DNA of 47,043 nt from the NCBI GenBank assembly GCA_964647585.1, contig CAZYGG010000033.1, positions 1-47,043 on the forward strand. The letters are read 5' to 3'. Source of the stretch: CAJINA01 sp964647585. Its GTDB lineage: Bacteria > Desulfobacterota > Desulfobacteria > Desulfobacterales > CAJINA01. Made by a program: the position numbers and the translations under genes. Numbering within the stretch: the stretch's first letter is position 1; each line of letters starts with the position of its first letter. Positions 7,694 through 16,604 of this stretch are shown piece after piece. The notes beneath the pieces were generated by a model. That model was not told the origin of the DNA, searched no databases, and was given only the letters and a program-made list of their open reading frames with translations.

Positions 7694-7792
7694 CCCGCGC
7701 TGCAGGCGGACCAGCTGTTTTCCATCCCCTTTTCACCTATACCCCCGACTTCCGGGTTCCATCCTGAATCCGGCCATGTACCATCAGAGAGC

Positions 7793-7847
7793 GTTGGAAA
7801 GAAACTTCTTGAAGGGGCAATCTAAAGCATGGTCCTCCGGGCCAGGA
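7793..7847 (+). repeat. Interspersed repeat, copy A (partner at 14435-14483)
   Basis: TTGGAAAG, CTTCTT, GGGGCAA, AAAGC and GGGCCAGG occur in the same order and spacing as in the reverse complement of 14435-14483. Both copies contain a short GG-CC hairpin (TGGTCCTCCGGGCCA here). No transposase is nearby. Confidence 0.5.
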
Positions 7848-7872
7848 TTCTTTATGAAGCCAGGGAGTTGAA

Positions 7873-8472
7873 CTACAGCATCGTAATTATCTTTTTGACC
7901 GTATATTCCCCCACATCCGCAAGAGCATCGGTGGTGAGGAACCGGTCGGCGTTGTGTGAGTACAGGCAAGTGACGGACGCCGGGAAATCCTCATCCGGCC
8001 GATAACAGATAAACTCGAGCCAGATTTTCGGAAGCGGCTGCAGGCGGAAACTGAAATCCCCACCGGACACAGGCGCGGCCGGGTCGGTGTTAAAGGCGGC
8101 GGTTAGCATGCCTATCCGGCTTTCAAGCTTTTCAACGTGGGGTACGAGAACTTGTTGGGTGTGGGTCACAAATGCGCCGGCGTAGGGCATGCTGTCAGGC
8201 ATTTCCTTGAACGCCCGGTAAGGTTCGGTGATACAGAGTGCGGACGTTGCGTTGAGGGCATAGAGCGAGACCAGGATGCCGAGCACACTGTCTTGCCGCG
8301 TGTCGCCCACAAAGATGCTGTCCGGGCTGATGCGGCACGTTTCGCCAAACGCCCTGAATAGATAACTGTCACCTTGTTTTTGCGCCGGAAGGTTTGCGGC
8401 CAGATCGCCCGGGGCACCGGAGAATACTTTTTCCAGGTTTGCGGCCACCAGTCGGCTGTAATTGTCCTGCAT
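7873..8472 (-). CDS. DUF3786 domain protein
   Basis: Protein of 199 residues of the DUF3786 type, common in Desulfobacterota and other strict anaerobes with corrinoid or C1 metabolism; its function is not established. The start at 8472 (MQDNYSRLVAANLEKVF) follows GGGAGGC. Family features are the early YLFRAFGETCRISPD block, LGILVSLYALNATSAL, the EPYRAFKEMPDSMPYAGAF segment, and the ending LPKIWLEFICYRPDEDFPAS with FLTTDALADVGEYTVKKI. It stands alone, convergent with the small membrane gene and divergent from tag. Confidence 0.8.
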   Translation of the reverse strand: MQDNYSRLVAANLEKVFSGAPGDLAANLPAQKQGDSYLFRAFGETCRISPDSIFVGDTRQDSVLGILVSLYALNATSALCITEPYRAFKEMPDSMPYAGAFVTHTQQVLVPHVEKLESRIGMLTAAFNTDPAAPVSGGDFSFRLQPLPKIWLEFICYRPDEDFPASVTCLYSHNADRFLTTDALADVGEYTVKKIITML

Positions 8473-8653
8473 ATTGCCTCCCTTTTGCATGCCACTACCA
8501 ATCAGCCTATTTGTCTGATATGGCAGGGAATCCTCCATTTCACGCTTGACTTAACCGTCATAGTATTGTTTCCTTTATATGGTTAGAAGAAATTTGTCCA
8601 TCACAACCGGGATGTCGGCTGGCTGTTAGCCAGCGATATCCAATGGAGTCAAC

Positions 8654-9214
8654 ATGCGCTTACGCTGCCCCTGGGCTGGGAGCGACCCGCTCTACCTTGC
8701 CTATCACGATACCCAGTGGGGGGTTCCGCTGCATGATGACCGCGGGTTGTTTGAATTCCTGATTCTGGAAGGTGCCCAGGCGGGACTGAGCTGGATCACG
8801 ATACTAAAAAAAAGAGAGAATTACCGGGCTGCCTTTGAAGGGTTCGACCCCGAAAAAGTGGCGCGCTATAATGCTGCCAGGATCCGGAAGCTATTGGTGA
8901 ATGAAGGCATCATCCGGAACCGGTTAAAAATCACGGCAGCCGTGGACAACGCCCGGGCCTTTTTAAATGTGCAGCAAGCGTTCGGCAGCTTTGATGCCTA
9001 TATCTGGCAGTTTGTCGACGGTACCCCTGTACGCAACCAGTGGAAAAGTATGAAACAGGTGCCGGCCCAGACAGACACATCAAAACGGATGAGCAAAGAA
9101 TTGAAAAAGAGAGGATTCAAGTTTGTGGGGCCTGTCATCTGTTATGCTTTCATGCAGGCCGTCGGTATGGTGAACGATCATCTGGTCGATTGTTTCAGGC
9201 ACAGTGAAATCTGA
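8654..9214 (+). CDS. tag: DNA-3-methyladenine glycosylase I
   Basis: Base-excision repair glycosylase of 186 residues that removes 3-methyladenine; the length is normal for TagI. The zinc-binding residues of the family are in place: Cys near the N-terminus (RLRCPWAG), His in AYHDTQWG, and the C-terminal His and Cys in NDHLVDC. The HhH-type core is visible in LFEFLILEGAQAGLSW, VARYNAARIRKLL and GIIRNRLKI. A TGGAG site precedes the ATG. It is monocistronic or followed at about 50 nt by the glycosyltransferase gene. Nothing unusual was seen. Confidence 0.95.
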   Translation: MRLRCPWAGSDPLYLAYHDTQWGVPLHDDRGLFEFLILEGAQAGLSWITILKKRENYRAAFEGFDPEKVARYNAARIRKLLVNEGIIRNRLKITAAVDNARAFLNVQQAFGSFDAYIWQFVDGTPVRNQWKSMKQVPAQTDTSKRMSKELKKRGFKFVGPVICYAFMQAVGMVNDHLVDCFRHSEI

Positions 9215-9265
9215 ACGTGGTGAAAATCATCTTCTGGCACTTGTCAGGGTAACCGGGAGGGAAAC

Positions 9266-10612
9266 ATGAAGGCGTGCAAGTACTGTGGCAAAGTCCATCG
9301 TTTAGGCTTCATTTCAACCCGTATTGCGGGTACCGACGGGGTTTCGCTGGAAACCGAAAAATGGGCGGAAGTTTTTGAAAGCGAGGGCTTTGAGTGCTTT
9401 TATTTCGGGGGGGAACTGGACCGGCCGCTGGAAAAATCGATGTTGTATGCGAAAGCCCATTTCAAGCATCCGGAGATTAAAAAGCTGCACAGCCAATGCT
9501 ACGGCGTTACGGTTCGCAGCCGTGCCACCACCCAGCAGATATATGCGCTTAAGACCGCGATGAAGGACGCGCTTTACGCCTTCATTGAAAAATTCGATCT
9601 GGAACTGCTGGTGCCGGAGAATGTTCTCACCATCCCCCTCAACATTCCTCTGGGCCTGGCGCTCACCGAAGTGATTTCTGAAACCGGGATTCCCACCATC
9701 GCCCACCATCACGATTTCTTTTGGGAACGTCAGAATTTCAAGACCAATGCGGTCTGGGAATATCTCAACATGGCGTTCCCACCCCACAATCACCACATCC
9801 ATCATACTGTGATCAACACTTCAGCGGACAACCAGTTGAGTTTGCGGACCGGGATATCCGCAACGGTGATCCCCAATGTCATGGACTTTGACAACCCCCC
9901 GCCAACTGTGGCGACGGATGGCGACGGCCGGGTAACTGGCCTGCAGACGGAAATAAACACTGATGCTTATGCCTGCGACGTGAGAAAAGATCTGGGTGTT
10001 GCGGAGGATGAGTTATTGATCCTGCAGCCGACCCGGGTGGTAAAACGGAAAGGGATCGAGCATGCCATCGAACTGGTCAGCCGCCTGAACCTGAAAGCCA
10101 AACTGGTCATATCCCACGCATCCGGAGATGAAGGCTACGATTATGAGCACCGCGTCCGGGAGTATTCCCGGATGATGAACGTGGACACGATTTTTGTGTC
10201 CGACATCATTAATCACAGGCGCGGGACAACCGCCGCGGGTGAGAAAGTCTACACCCTTTACGACATCTATCCCCATGCCGACCTGGTGACCTATCCTTCC
10301 AATTTCGAAGGATTCGGGAATGCTTTTCTGGAGGCCATCTATTTTTGCGCCCCCATCCTGGTGAACACCTACTCCATTTACAGTATGGATATAAAGCCCA
10401 AAGGATTTGCCGTTATTGAGATGGATGGGTATGTTTCGGAAGAGACGGTGGCGACAACCAGAAAGGTCCTCAGCGATGCGGATTACCGGCGCAAAATGGT
10501 TGTCCAGAATTATAAAATCGCCACGACGTACTATTCCTATACCGTATTAAGGCGCAAACTGCACAATCTGCTGACGGATTGTATGGCCTGTGTCAAATCG
10601 AACAATAGTTGA
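9266..10612 (+). CDS. GT-B fold glycosyltransferase (GT4-like)
   Basis: Retaining-type glycosyltransferase of 448 residues. The start at 9266 follows GGGAGGG. The C-terminal nucleotide-sugar half is recognisable: LILQPTRVVKRKGIEHAIEL at about residue 250, and the family E-x7-E region in TYPSNFEGFGNAFLEAIYF at about 345-363. The N-terminal acceptor half carries an HHHDFFWER loop and several His clusters. A short Cys pair at the very N-terminus (KACKYCGKVH) is unusual for this fold. The acceptor and sugar are unknown. There is no polysaccharide cluster around it, so a compatible-solute or glycoside role is as likely as cell-surface synthesis. Confidence 0.82.
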   Translation: MKACKYCGKVHRLGFISTRIAGTDGVSLETEKWAEVFESEGFECFYFGGELDRPLEKSMLYAKAHFKHPEIKKLHSQCYGVTVRSRATTQQIYALKTAMKDALYAFIEKFDLELLVPENVLTIPLNIPLGLALTEVISETGIPTIAHHHDFFWERQNFKTNAVWEYLNMAFPPHNHHIHHTVINTSADNQLSLRTGISATVIPNVMDFDNPPPTVATDGDGRVTGLQTEINTDAYACDVRKDLGVAEDELLILQPTRVVKRKGIEHAIELVSRLNLKAKLVISHASGDEGYDYEHRVREYSRMMNVDTIFVSDIINHRRGTTAAGEKVYTLYDIYPHADLVTYPSNFEGFGNAFLEAIYFCAPILVNTYSIYSMDIKPKGFAVIEMDGYVSEETVATTRKVLSDADYRRKMVVQNYKIATTYYSYTVLRRKLHNLLTDCMACVKSNNS

Positions 10613-10812
10613 TCCTTCCAATTGTGAATTCCGACTGGCAGGGGCGCATTCAGGTAGCAACCCTGTCATCTGCCCGATATTTTCGGAAACCCGTGCGCCT
10701 TATAAAAATTAGGATGCGGGTGCCATCCGTTTGTGTTATAGCCCCCTTTACTACGCTAACTTCAACTTAACAGTATATTCCGGCGGGGAACCTGTTGGCC
10801 GGTAAGGATGGG

Positions 10813-10851
10813 ATGCCTGGAACTGCCGGGTGTCGATACGCGTCATTATGA
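10813..10851 (+). CDS. Possible 12-codon leader ORF overlapping the next gene
   Basis: ATG at 10813, preceded by AAGGATGG, opens a 12-codon frame (MPGTAGCRYASL) whose TGA overlaps the ATG at 10848 as ATGA. The downstream gene has no ribosome-binding site of its own at that ATG, so translational coupling is possible. It is too short for coding statistics. Confidence 0.25.
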   Translation: MPGTAGCRYASL

Positions 10852-11792
10852 AAATATTAAAAGAAGTTATCCGCACCGGTGTCGGGAAAGGCTGGCACGG
10901 TTTTATCTGGATGCTCAAGATTATCGTGCCAGTGTCTTTTTTTGTGTTTCTGCTGCAATACAGCGGCTGGCTCAATTCCCTCGATTTTATCCTGCAGCCG
11001 GTCATGCAGCTAATGGGCCTGCCGCCGGTTGCCGCCCTGCCTCTGATTGTGGGGATGCTGACCGGCATCTACGGCGGTATTGCCGCCATGATCGTGCTGC
11101 CGCTTACCCAGGAACAGATGACCCTGATCGCTGTCTTTTTGCTGATATCCCACAGCCTGATCCAGGAAGGCATCATTCAGGGGAAATCCGGGATCAATCC
11201 GGTCAAGGCCACCCTGTTCCGTCTGCTGGCTTCGGTAGTTACAGTAACAGCGGTCTCCTTTTGCATGTCGACGGAGACCAGTGTGACAAATAACGCCCTG
11301 GTGAGTTCACCAACAGGGGTGACATTTACTGCCCTGCTGCAACAGTGGTGCCTGGCCACAGGCCAACTGGCCTTGCAGATCCTGGTGATTATTGTCGCTA
11401 TCATGGTCCTGCTCGAGGCCATGCAGGCGTATAAGCTCAGCGACCGTCTCGTTCGGGTCCTGAGCCCGGTTCTGAAAGTTCTCGGCCTGGATCGCAATGT
11501 GGGGATGCTCTGGCTGGCTGCGGCTCTCTTCGGGATTGCCTACTGCGGGGCCGTGATCGTGGAAGAGACCCGCCAGGGGCATTATGACCGGGAAGAATTG
11601 CAGCGGCTGCATCTTTCCATCGGCATCAATCACGCCATGATTGAAGACCCGCTGCTGTTCCTGCCGCTGGGTATCGGCGCTTTCTGGCTGTGGATTCCCC
11701 GGCTGGTGGCTGCTGTGGCCGCGGTATATTTCCATAGATTTCTGGTGAAGGTAAAAAGCGCACGCGTAGCACCTGTGGAGAAGACCGGATAG
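10848..11792 (+). CDS. Nucleoside-recognition (Gate) domain membrane protein, SpmA/SpmB-like
   Basis: Polytopic inner-membrane protein of 314 residues with about eight hydrophobic segments. Two Gate-type repeats are seen: FIWMLKIIVPVSFFVFLLQYSGWL...LPLIVGMLTGIYGG near the N-terminus, and VRVLSPVLKVLGLDRNVGMLWLAAALFGIAYCGAVI near 205-245. The substrate of this family is unsettled. GTG at 10830 is an alternative start; neither has a clear ribosome-binding site, but the ATG at 10848 overlaps the stop of a short leader ORF. The next gene starts 1 nt after its stop, so the two are co-transcribed. Confidence 0.75.
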   Translation: MKILKEVIRTGVGKGWHGFIWMLKIIVPVSFFVFLLQYSGWLNSLDFILQPVMQLMGLPPVAALPLIVGMLTGIYGGIAAMIVLPLTQEQMTLIAVFLLISHSLIQEGIIQGKSGINPVKATLFRLLASVVTVTAVSFCMSTETSVTNNALVSSPTGVTFTALLQQWCLATGQLALQILVIIVAIMVLLEAMQAYKLSDRLVRVLSPVLKVLGLDRNVGMLWLAAALFGIAYCGAVIVEETRQGHYDREELQRLHLSIGINHAMIEDPLLFLPLGIGAFWLWIPRLVAAVAAVYFHRFLVKVKSARVAPVEKTG

Positions 11793-11793
11793 G

Positions 11794-12549
11794 ATGTTTA
11801 TAGTAAAAAAAGTGATAACCCCATTTATCCTGCCGCCTGGATTGTTTGTACTTCTTTTGCTATCAGGCGGGGTTTTCCTCATCTGCATAAAGCGACGAAA
11901 ATCCGGGGCTGTGGCTATAGCCGTCGGAATCATCATGTGGGTTATGAGCATCGCGCCGGTGGCGGATTTGCTCTTAACGGGTTTGACCCGGGACATAATA
12001 ATAAAAGGTCCTCACCCGGGAGGGGATGTGATTGTTTTGCTTGGGGGCGGGGTCGATGATCGCCTGACAGACCTTTCAGGACTTCCCGGAATCCTCTCAG
12101 AATCCATGCTGGAACGAACCGTCACCGTTGTCAGGCTTTACGGGAGACTTAACGTGCCTGTTATCGTGTCTGGCGGTAAACCCCTTGGCCGCAAGGTCGC
12201 TGAGTCAGAAGTCGCCCGCAGATACCTGGAGGAACTCGGGGTGCCCGGCAGTGCAATAATTGAAGAAAACGCCAGTCGGGACACATTCGAAAATGCGCAG
12301 GAGGTCCTGCGGATCTGCAACAAGCGAGGGTTTGGGCGGCCCATACTGGTTACCTCCGATTACCATCTCAAAAGGGCTCAGTGGACTTTTCGCCGGATCG
12401 GTCTCAACTGTGAACCTTTCGCCAACGGGCTGGCTTCCAGGCCGGGACGCGACTATTCGTGGGAGCACTACCTGCCGGGGTCTTTCAGGGCGGTTTCACT
12501 ATACCTGCACGAGTATATTGGTTTGTTTTATTATAAAATGGTCTATTGA
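11794..12549 (+). CDS. YdcF/SanA/ElyC-family envelope protein (DUF218)
   Basis: Protein of 251 residues with two N-terminal membrane helices (FILPPGLFVLLLLSGGVFLICI and VAIAVGIIMWVMSIAPVADLLL), followed by a DUF218 domain. The domain shows DVIVLLGGGVDDRL, VIVSGGKP, ESEVARRYLEELGVP, EENASRDTFENAQEV and VTSDYHLKRAQWTFRRIG. The layout matches ElyC, which takes part in envelope or peptidoglycan-precursor homeostasis. The exact reaction of the family is uncertain. It begins 1 nt after the upstream membrane-protein gene and ends 68 nt from the convergent panP. Confidence 0.85.
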   Translation: MFIVKKVITPFILPPGLFVLLLLSGGVFLICIKRRKSGAVAIAVGIIMWVMSIAPVADLLLTGLTRDIIIKGPHPGGDVIVLLGGGVDDRLTDLSGLPGILSESMLERTVTVVRLYGRLNVPVIVSGGKPLGRKVAESEVARRYLEELGVPGSAIIEENASRDTFENAQEVLRICNKRGFGRPILVTSDYHLKRAQWTFRRIGLNCEPFANGLASRPGRDYSWEHYLPGSFRAVSLYLHEYIGLFYYKMVY

Positions 12550-12617
12550 TTTGCGGTGATGTTCCGGCACGCTTCTTCCTGCCTTTCTTTGTCTACCAAT
12601 ACCATTTTTGATTCTAC

Positions 12618-14246
12618 TTAAAAAAGAGTGGGCTCTATGAGCTCCCGGTAGATGTTGCTCTGTTCATCCAGGATTTCTTTAAGGATTTCAAGGGTCGTCA
12701 TGGGATTCATGATGACGCACCTGAGGACCACCGTATCGTCGCCGGGCGCAGTGGACAGGTTGAGTGTGGTTCGGGAAACAAAACTCCGGCCAGCCTCTCT
12801 CTGCAGACGTTGCAGCAGCTTGTTAATTTTGTTCAGGCGGGGTGCGGTTGCGGCTTTTTCCCCGGCTGCCGGGCGCATCGCTTGGGGATAAAGGCGGTAA
12901 GTGAGAATGTTTAGCTGGGGGGGCGTAACCAGTTCGAAATCGGGACGCCGGTCTATTTCCCGGGCAAATTTTTCCGCAGTCTTGATACCGTGCTCAATGA
13001 GGAGGGCATAGCCCTGGGTGCCCATTATTTTCAGGGCGCTGTCGAGGATCAGGGAACTGGCCTCCCGTGAGCCGGGCAGGGATTTTATGCCCAGGTCCAC
13101 CGACCCCGGCCGATTGATATACTTGGCGTGGTAGACCACGGCATCCATTGCATGCGGATCTTTGAAAAAGACCATGCCACAGGCCATGGGCATGTAGAAC
13201 TGTTTGTGACCGTCGATGATGATGGAATCCGCACGGGTGATGCCGTCCAGCAGGTGGCGGTACCGGTCCGACATGAGGGTGGGGCCGCCCCAGGCGGCGT
13301 CTACGTGAAAGTGGATGTTGTTTTCCGAACAGATCGTTCCCAGTTCGGGCAGGGGGTCAATCGTGCCGGTTTCAGTGGTACCGGCAATGCCGACCACGGC
13401 CATAATTCCGGTTTTTTCAGACGGGCGGTGCAAAGTCTCAATGGCTTGCTTGAGTTTATGGGTATCGATCCGGTTGTCGGCATCCACATCGATGGCGATA
13501 ATATTGTGATTGCCGATTCCCAGAATCCCGCCCGCCTTTTGCAGCGAATAGTGCGCTAGGCGCGATACGAGGACCACGCACCTTTTCAGACCGTGTGCCT
13601 GGAGGCCGGCCGCGACACCTTCTTCTTCTACCCCTGCGAATCCAGGGCGGGGTTTTAAAAGTCTGTTCCGGGCAACCCACAGGGCCGTGATATTGGCCAG
13701 GGTGCCGTCTTCCACGAAACCGCCCAGGGTGGTTTGCGAGTGCTGGACATGTTCCGCATAAAATTCTGCGGGGTGGTTGAAAAGCATCCGGTGAATTTTT
13801 GCCAGGACCTGCTTTTCAATAATGGAAACCACCTTGGAGGTTTCCAGCTTGACGACGTTCTGATTCAGAGCGGCAACGATCGTTTTTAGATGGACCATGA
13901 AAAAAGGGATGGCCGAGGTCATATGCCCGATAAAGTAGGGCGAGGCCACATTGACTGCGTGGGGGGCGATGTCTTCGACCAGATCAGTGATGACATCGGC
14001 AAGTTTTTTTTCCGGGGTGCGGCTTATGCGCGTGTCTTCAAACCGTCGGGCGAGTTCTTTCAGGCTGGCCTCTTCGGTGATGCCCACATGATCGCCCAGA
14101 AAGTCTTGCAGCCCGAAAAGGATCTGCTCCATGTATTTTAACAGGGTGGACCGGGTGGCTTCGTTCTCAGGACTGATGAAAGTCCGCATCAACGTCTGCC
14201 AGTCTGCGACCAGCCGAATGTTTTGCTTTTCTTCCTTTGGATTCAT
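12618..14246 (-). CDS. panP: PLP-dependent aspartate 1-decarboxylase, PanP type
   Basis: Group II PLP decarboxylase of 542 residues. The length and the DGHKQFYMPMACG motif, whose Lys forms the Schiff base, match the PanP subgroup that makes beta-alanine for pantothenate where PanD is missing. Other markers are ASPYFIGHMTSAIPFFM, GFVEDGTLANITALWVAR, GIAGTTETGTIDPL and FHVDAAWGG (the PLP-nitrogen Asp). Glutamate or tyrosine decarboxylase specificity cannot be excluded by eye, but the GHMTSAIPFF and KQFYMPM signatures favour PanP. It is transcribed alone, convergent with the ElyC-type gene. PanP is best known in Gammaproteobacteria, so transfer is possible. Confidence 0.85.
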   Translation of the reverse strand: MNPKEEKQNIRLVADWQTLMRTFISPENEATRSTLLKYMEQILFGLQDFLGDHVGITEEASLKELARRFEDTRISRTPEKKLADVITDLVEDIAPHAVNVASPYFIGHMTSAIPFFMVHLKTIVAALNQNVVKLETSKVVSIIEKQVLAKIHRMLFNHPAEFYAEHVQHSQTTLGGFVEDGTLANITALWVARNRLLKPRPGFAGVEEEGVAAGLQAHGLKRCVVLVSRLAHYSLQKAGGILGIGNHNIIAIDVDADNRIDTHKLKQAIETLHRPSEKTGIMAVVGIAGTTETGTIDPLPELGTICSENNIHFHVDAAWGGPTLMSDRYRHLLDGITRADSIIIDGHKQFYMPMACGMVFFKDPHAMDAVVYHAKYINRPGSVDLGIKSLPGSREASSLILDSALKIMGTQGYALLIEHGIKTAEKFAREIDRRPDFELVTPPQLNILTYRLYPQAMRPAAGEKAATAPRLNKINKLLQRLQREAGRSFVSRTTLNLSTAPGDDTVVLRCVIMNPMTTLEILKEILDEQSNIYRELIEPTLF

Positions 14247-14748
14247 CGCCCGTGCCTCACACCCGTTTTCAAGACGTAATTAGTTGTAACCGGGGTCGAT
14301 TTTGCTATTAAGGCGGGTTATTAGCATGCCTGCCGGGCAATGCCAAGGCCCGCGTTGCTTTTATGCACACCGGCCTTCTAAAAGGATTTGCTGCGTTAGG
14401 GCTAAAGTGATATGCAACGGGATATTGTAAACCACCTGGCCTAGAGGGCCAGGCTTTGGGTTGCCCCTGAAAGAGGCTTTCCAAAGGCATTGAGTGTGAA
14501 GTGACTAAAGTGATCTAAAGTGACTAAAGTTAAGGAGTCGCTACGCGCCACTGATTTTATCTGATTGGCAGAATACCTTAACCCTGGCCCAGACCGATTA
14601 CCGATACTGTTGGCGATAAAGCCAGGCTTGGAATAATTTGCCTGCTATCCCTACAAATATTACATTCGCGCCAGGGCGGGCTTTAGATCACTTCAAACTT
14701 TAGCTCACTTTAGGCACTCGCCCCAAATCGTTTGCCCGGGAGCCGGAC
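14247..14748. repeat. Repeat-filled gap with AAAGTGA-type inverted repeats
   Basis: No gene is seen. At 14435-14483 lies a copy (minus orientation) of the repeat found at 7793-7847, including the hairpin GGCCTAGAGGGCC. From about 14489 to 14532 the motif AGTGACTAAAGT or AGTGATCTAAAGT is repeated three times. At 14684-14718 its complement (TTTAGATCACTTC, TTTAGCTCACTTTAG) follows, so the two blocks form a roughly 230-bp inverted pair. Confidence 0.55.
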
Positions 14749-15741
14749 ATGTTAAAAACCGCAACTGGTGGATTGCAGACAGCGTTATTTCTTTTCCAGA
14801 TTCTGATCATTCTGCCGTGTGTTTCACTGGCCCAGACGCAGGTGTCACCGGGCGATCGGGTGGCGGCTGTAAACGGGGCGCCTATTTATACAATCGAGTT
14901 TGAGGCAGCCTTGCATCAGGCCCTGCAGCCGGGGGCTGCGGCAGAAGAGGCTATGAGCGACGATAGGCTGCGGGCGCTGCGTAAAGAGGTCCTGGAAAAC
15001 CTCATCGGCCGCAGGCTGGCTTACCAGGAAAGCCGCCGGCTGGGTATCCAGGTTGATTCCGACATGGTCGACAGAGAAATGGAGCGGGTCGCCGCCCGAT
15101 TTTCAGAGGCCGCTGATTTTACGGAGGCGCTCGATGGAACTGACCTTTCTAGAGACCGGCTTCGCCTGCAGTTCAGGCAGGACATTGCCATCCGGTTGCT
15201 GCTTGAAGAGCAGGTATTGCAGTATGTCGAAGTGAGTGACCGGGAACTCAGGGCTTTTTACGATAACAATCCGAATCTGTTCAAGACCCCGGCTCTGGTC
15301 AAGGCAAGTCACATTTTTATTGCGGCTGGTCCCGATAGCACCCGGGCAGAGAGACAGGCAGCCGTTGCGCTGCTGCGGGACATCCAGGAGAAGCTTGCCG
15401 AAGGGGTTGCTTTTACCGAATTGGCCATAGACTATTCGCAATGCTCCAGTAGTGAAAATGGCGGCGACCTCGGGTACTTTGAAAAAGAGAAGATGATCAA
15501 GGGCTTTGCCGAGGCGGCCTTTGCGCTGAATCCCGGAGAGGTAAGCGACATCGTGCGGACCGGTCAAGGCTACCATTTGATAATGGTTGAAGAACGCAAG
15601 CCCAAAATGAAGCTGACGTTTGAAGACGTCCGGGAAAAACTGCGGCAGAACCTTAAAATTGAAAAGGCCGCCCGGGATATCAAAGTGTATCTGCAAACCC
15701 TGCGGGATTCCGCGGAGGTTGAAATCTTCATACGCTTGTGA
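14749..15741 (+). CDS. Periplasmic parvulin-type peptidyl-prolyl isomerase (SurA/PpiD-like)
   Basis: Chaperone/PPIase of 330 residues. A signal peptide is clear (LFLFQILIILPCVSLAQ). An N-terminal SurA-like helical domain follows: VAAVNGAPIYTIEFEAAL, EVLENLIGRRLAYQESRRLG. One rotamase domain runs from about residue 180 to 285: VKASHIFIAAGP, ELAIDYSQCSSSENGGDLGYFEKEKMIKGFAEAAFAL, RTGQGYHLIMVEE. A C-terminal helix with LTFEDVREKLRQNLKIEKA completes the usual layout. GGAG precedes the ATG. It is monocistronic, between repeat-rich gaps. Its likely role is outer-membrane or secreted protein folding. Confidence 0.9.
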   Translation: MLKTATGGLQTALFLFQILIILPCVSLAQTQVSPGDRVAAVNGAPIYTIEFEAALHQALQPGAAAEEAMSDDRLRALRKEVLENLIGRRLAYQESRRLGIQVDSDMVDREMERVAARFSEAADFTEALDGTDLSRDRLRLQFRQDIAIRLLLEEQVLQYVEVSDRELRAFYDNNPNLFKTPALVKASHIFIAAGPDSTRAERQAAVALLRDIQEKLAEGVAFTELAIDYSQCSSSENGGDLGYFEKEKMIKGFAEAAFALNPGEVSDIVRTGQGYHLIMVEERKPKMKLTFEDVREKLRQNLKIEKAARDIKVYLQTLRDSAEVEIFIRL

Positions 15742-16604
15742 CCCGCGCGTCACCGAGACTGTGCCACAATATCCCCTTTGGCCCCATCTCAGTGTCAGAT
15801 GAAAATTTCAATCCTCAAAATACTCTATGTATTCCTCCGGTTGAAATTATCATCTTCCGCACCTCAAGCCAAATTGAATATTGTGACACCGCCTCATCGT
15901 CCCGGGATAAGGGCGGCGTTTTCGCCGATCCATACCTGCCTGGCAACCATACCCTGCCCACGCCTCCCTGCCGGCGATCCGGTACCCGAATACGCTATAT
16001 TGTTAATTAATCAATAAGTTAGGATAAACTCCCGGATGCCTGAAATTTAAGAACCAACCTTGTCGTAAGCTTTTTTAAGTCCGGTTTTGAATCGATAATG
16101 GGGTTGACTAAATGGTGGCTGTGGACTATACGAAACCTTGTGCTGTAAACGAGATTCATAAAATAAGACCGTTTTGAGCAAATGATCAAAACTCGCCGGC
16201 TGGAATTTAAAAATAGTCGAACCCGGTTAGGTAGTTGGCTGGCAGCCGGAGCTGATATTGCCGCCCCGGAATACCCAAAAGGGGCAAGTATCTTTCATCG
16301 CGAGCGAATGGCCGAAAACGTTTTATGAGAACTTTGAACAATGCCCCCGTTTATCCGGTTTTACACCGGGCCCGAATTTTCTCCCTAAAAATACTCAACG
16401 TATTCAAATGGTTAAAATTTATGCCCACGTAGGGATAACGCCGGTTGGCGGTCGTTGGTAGACCGCACTCCCGGAAGTAGGTAAGCATTGTCAAATGGGT
16501 ATCGGTAGTTTGTAAAGTGTATTTAACTATTTGATTATAGAAATTAAAAGTAGCTCTTTGCAGTTAAAATAAACCTTACTTTTCTGAAACACAGGAGTAA
16601 TGGA
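15742..16604. other. Long gap upstream of the hdr operon, with repeat cores
   Basis: No gene was found in about 860 bases. At 15805-15848 there is a core of the interspersed repeat family (ATCCTCAAAATAC-N4-GTATTCCTCCGGTT). A weaker relative occurs near 16382-16416 (AAAATACTCAACGTATT). The 3' end must hold the promoter of the hdr-met operon. The best candidate by eye is TTGTCA (16488-16493) with 17 nt to TGTAAA (16511-16516), which is a weak match. Confidence 0.45.
16488..16516 (+). promoter_or_regulatory. Weak candidate sigma-70 promoter of the hdr-met operon
   Basis: TTGTCA and TGTAAA with a 17-nt spacer lie about 90 nt upstream of the first ATG. The -10 box is poor and no other element supports it. 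Confidence 0.25.
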
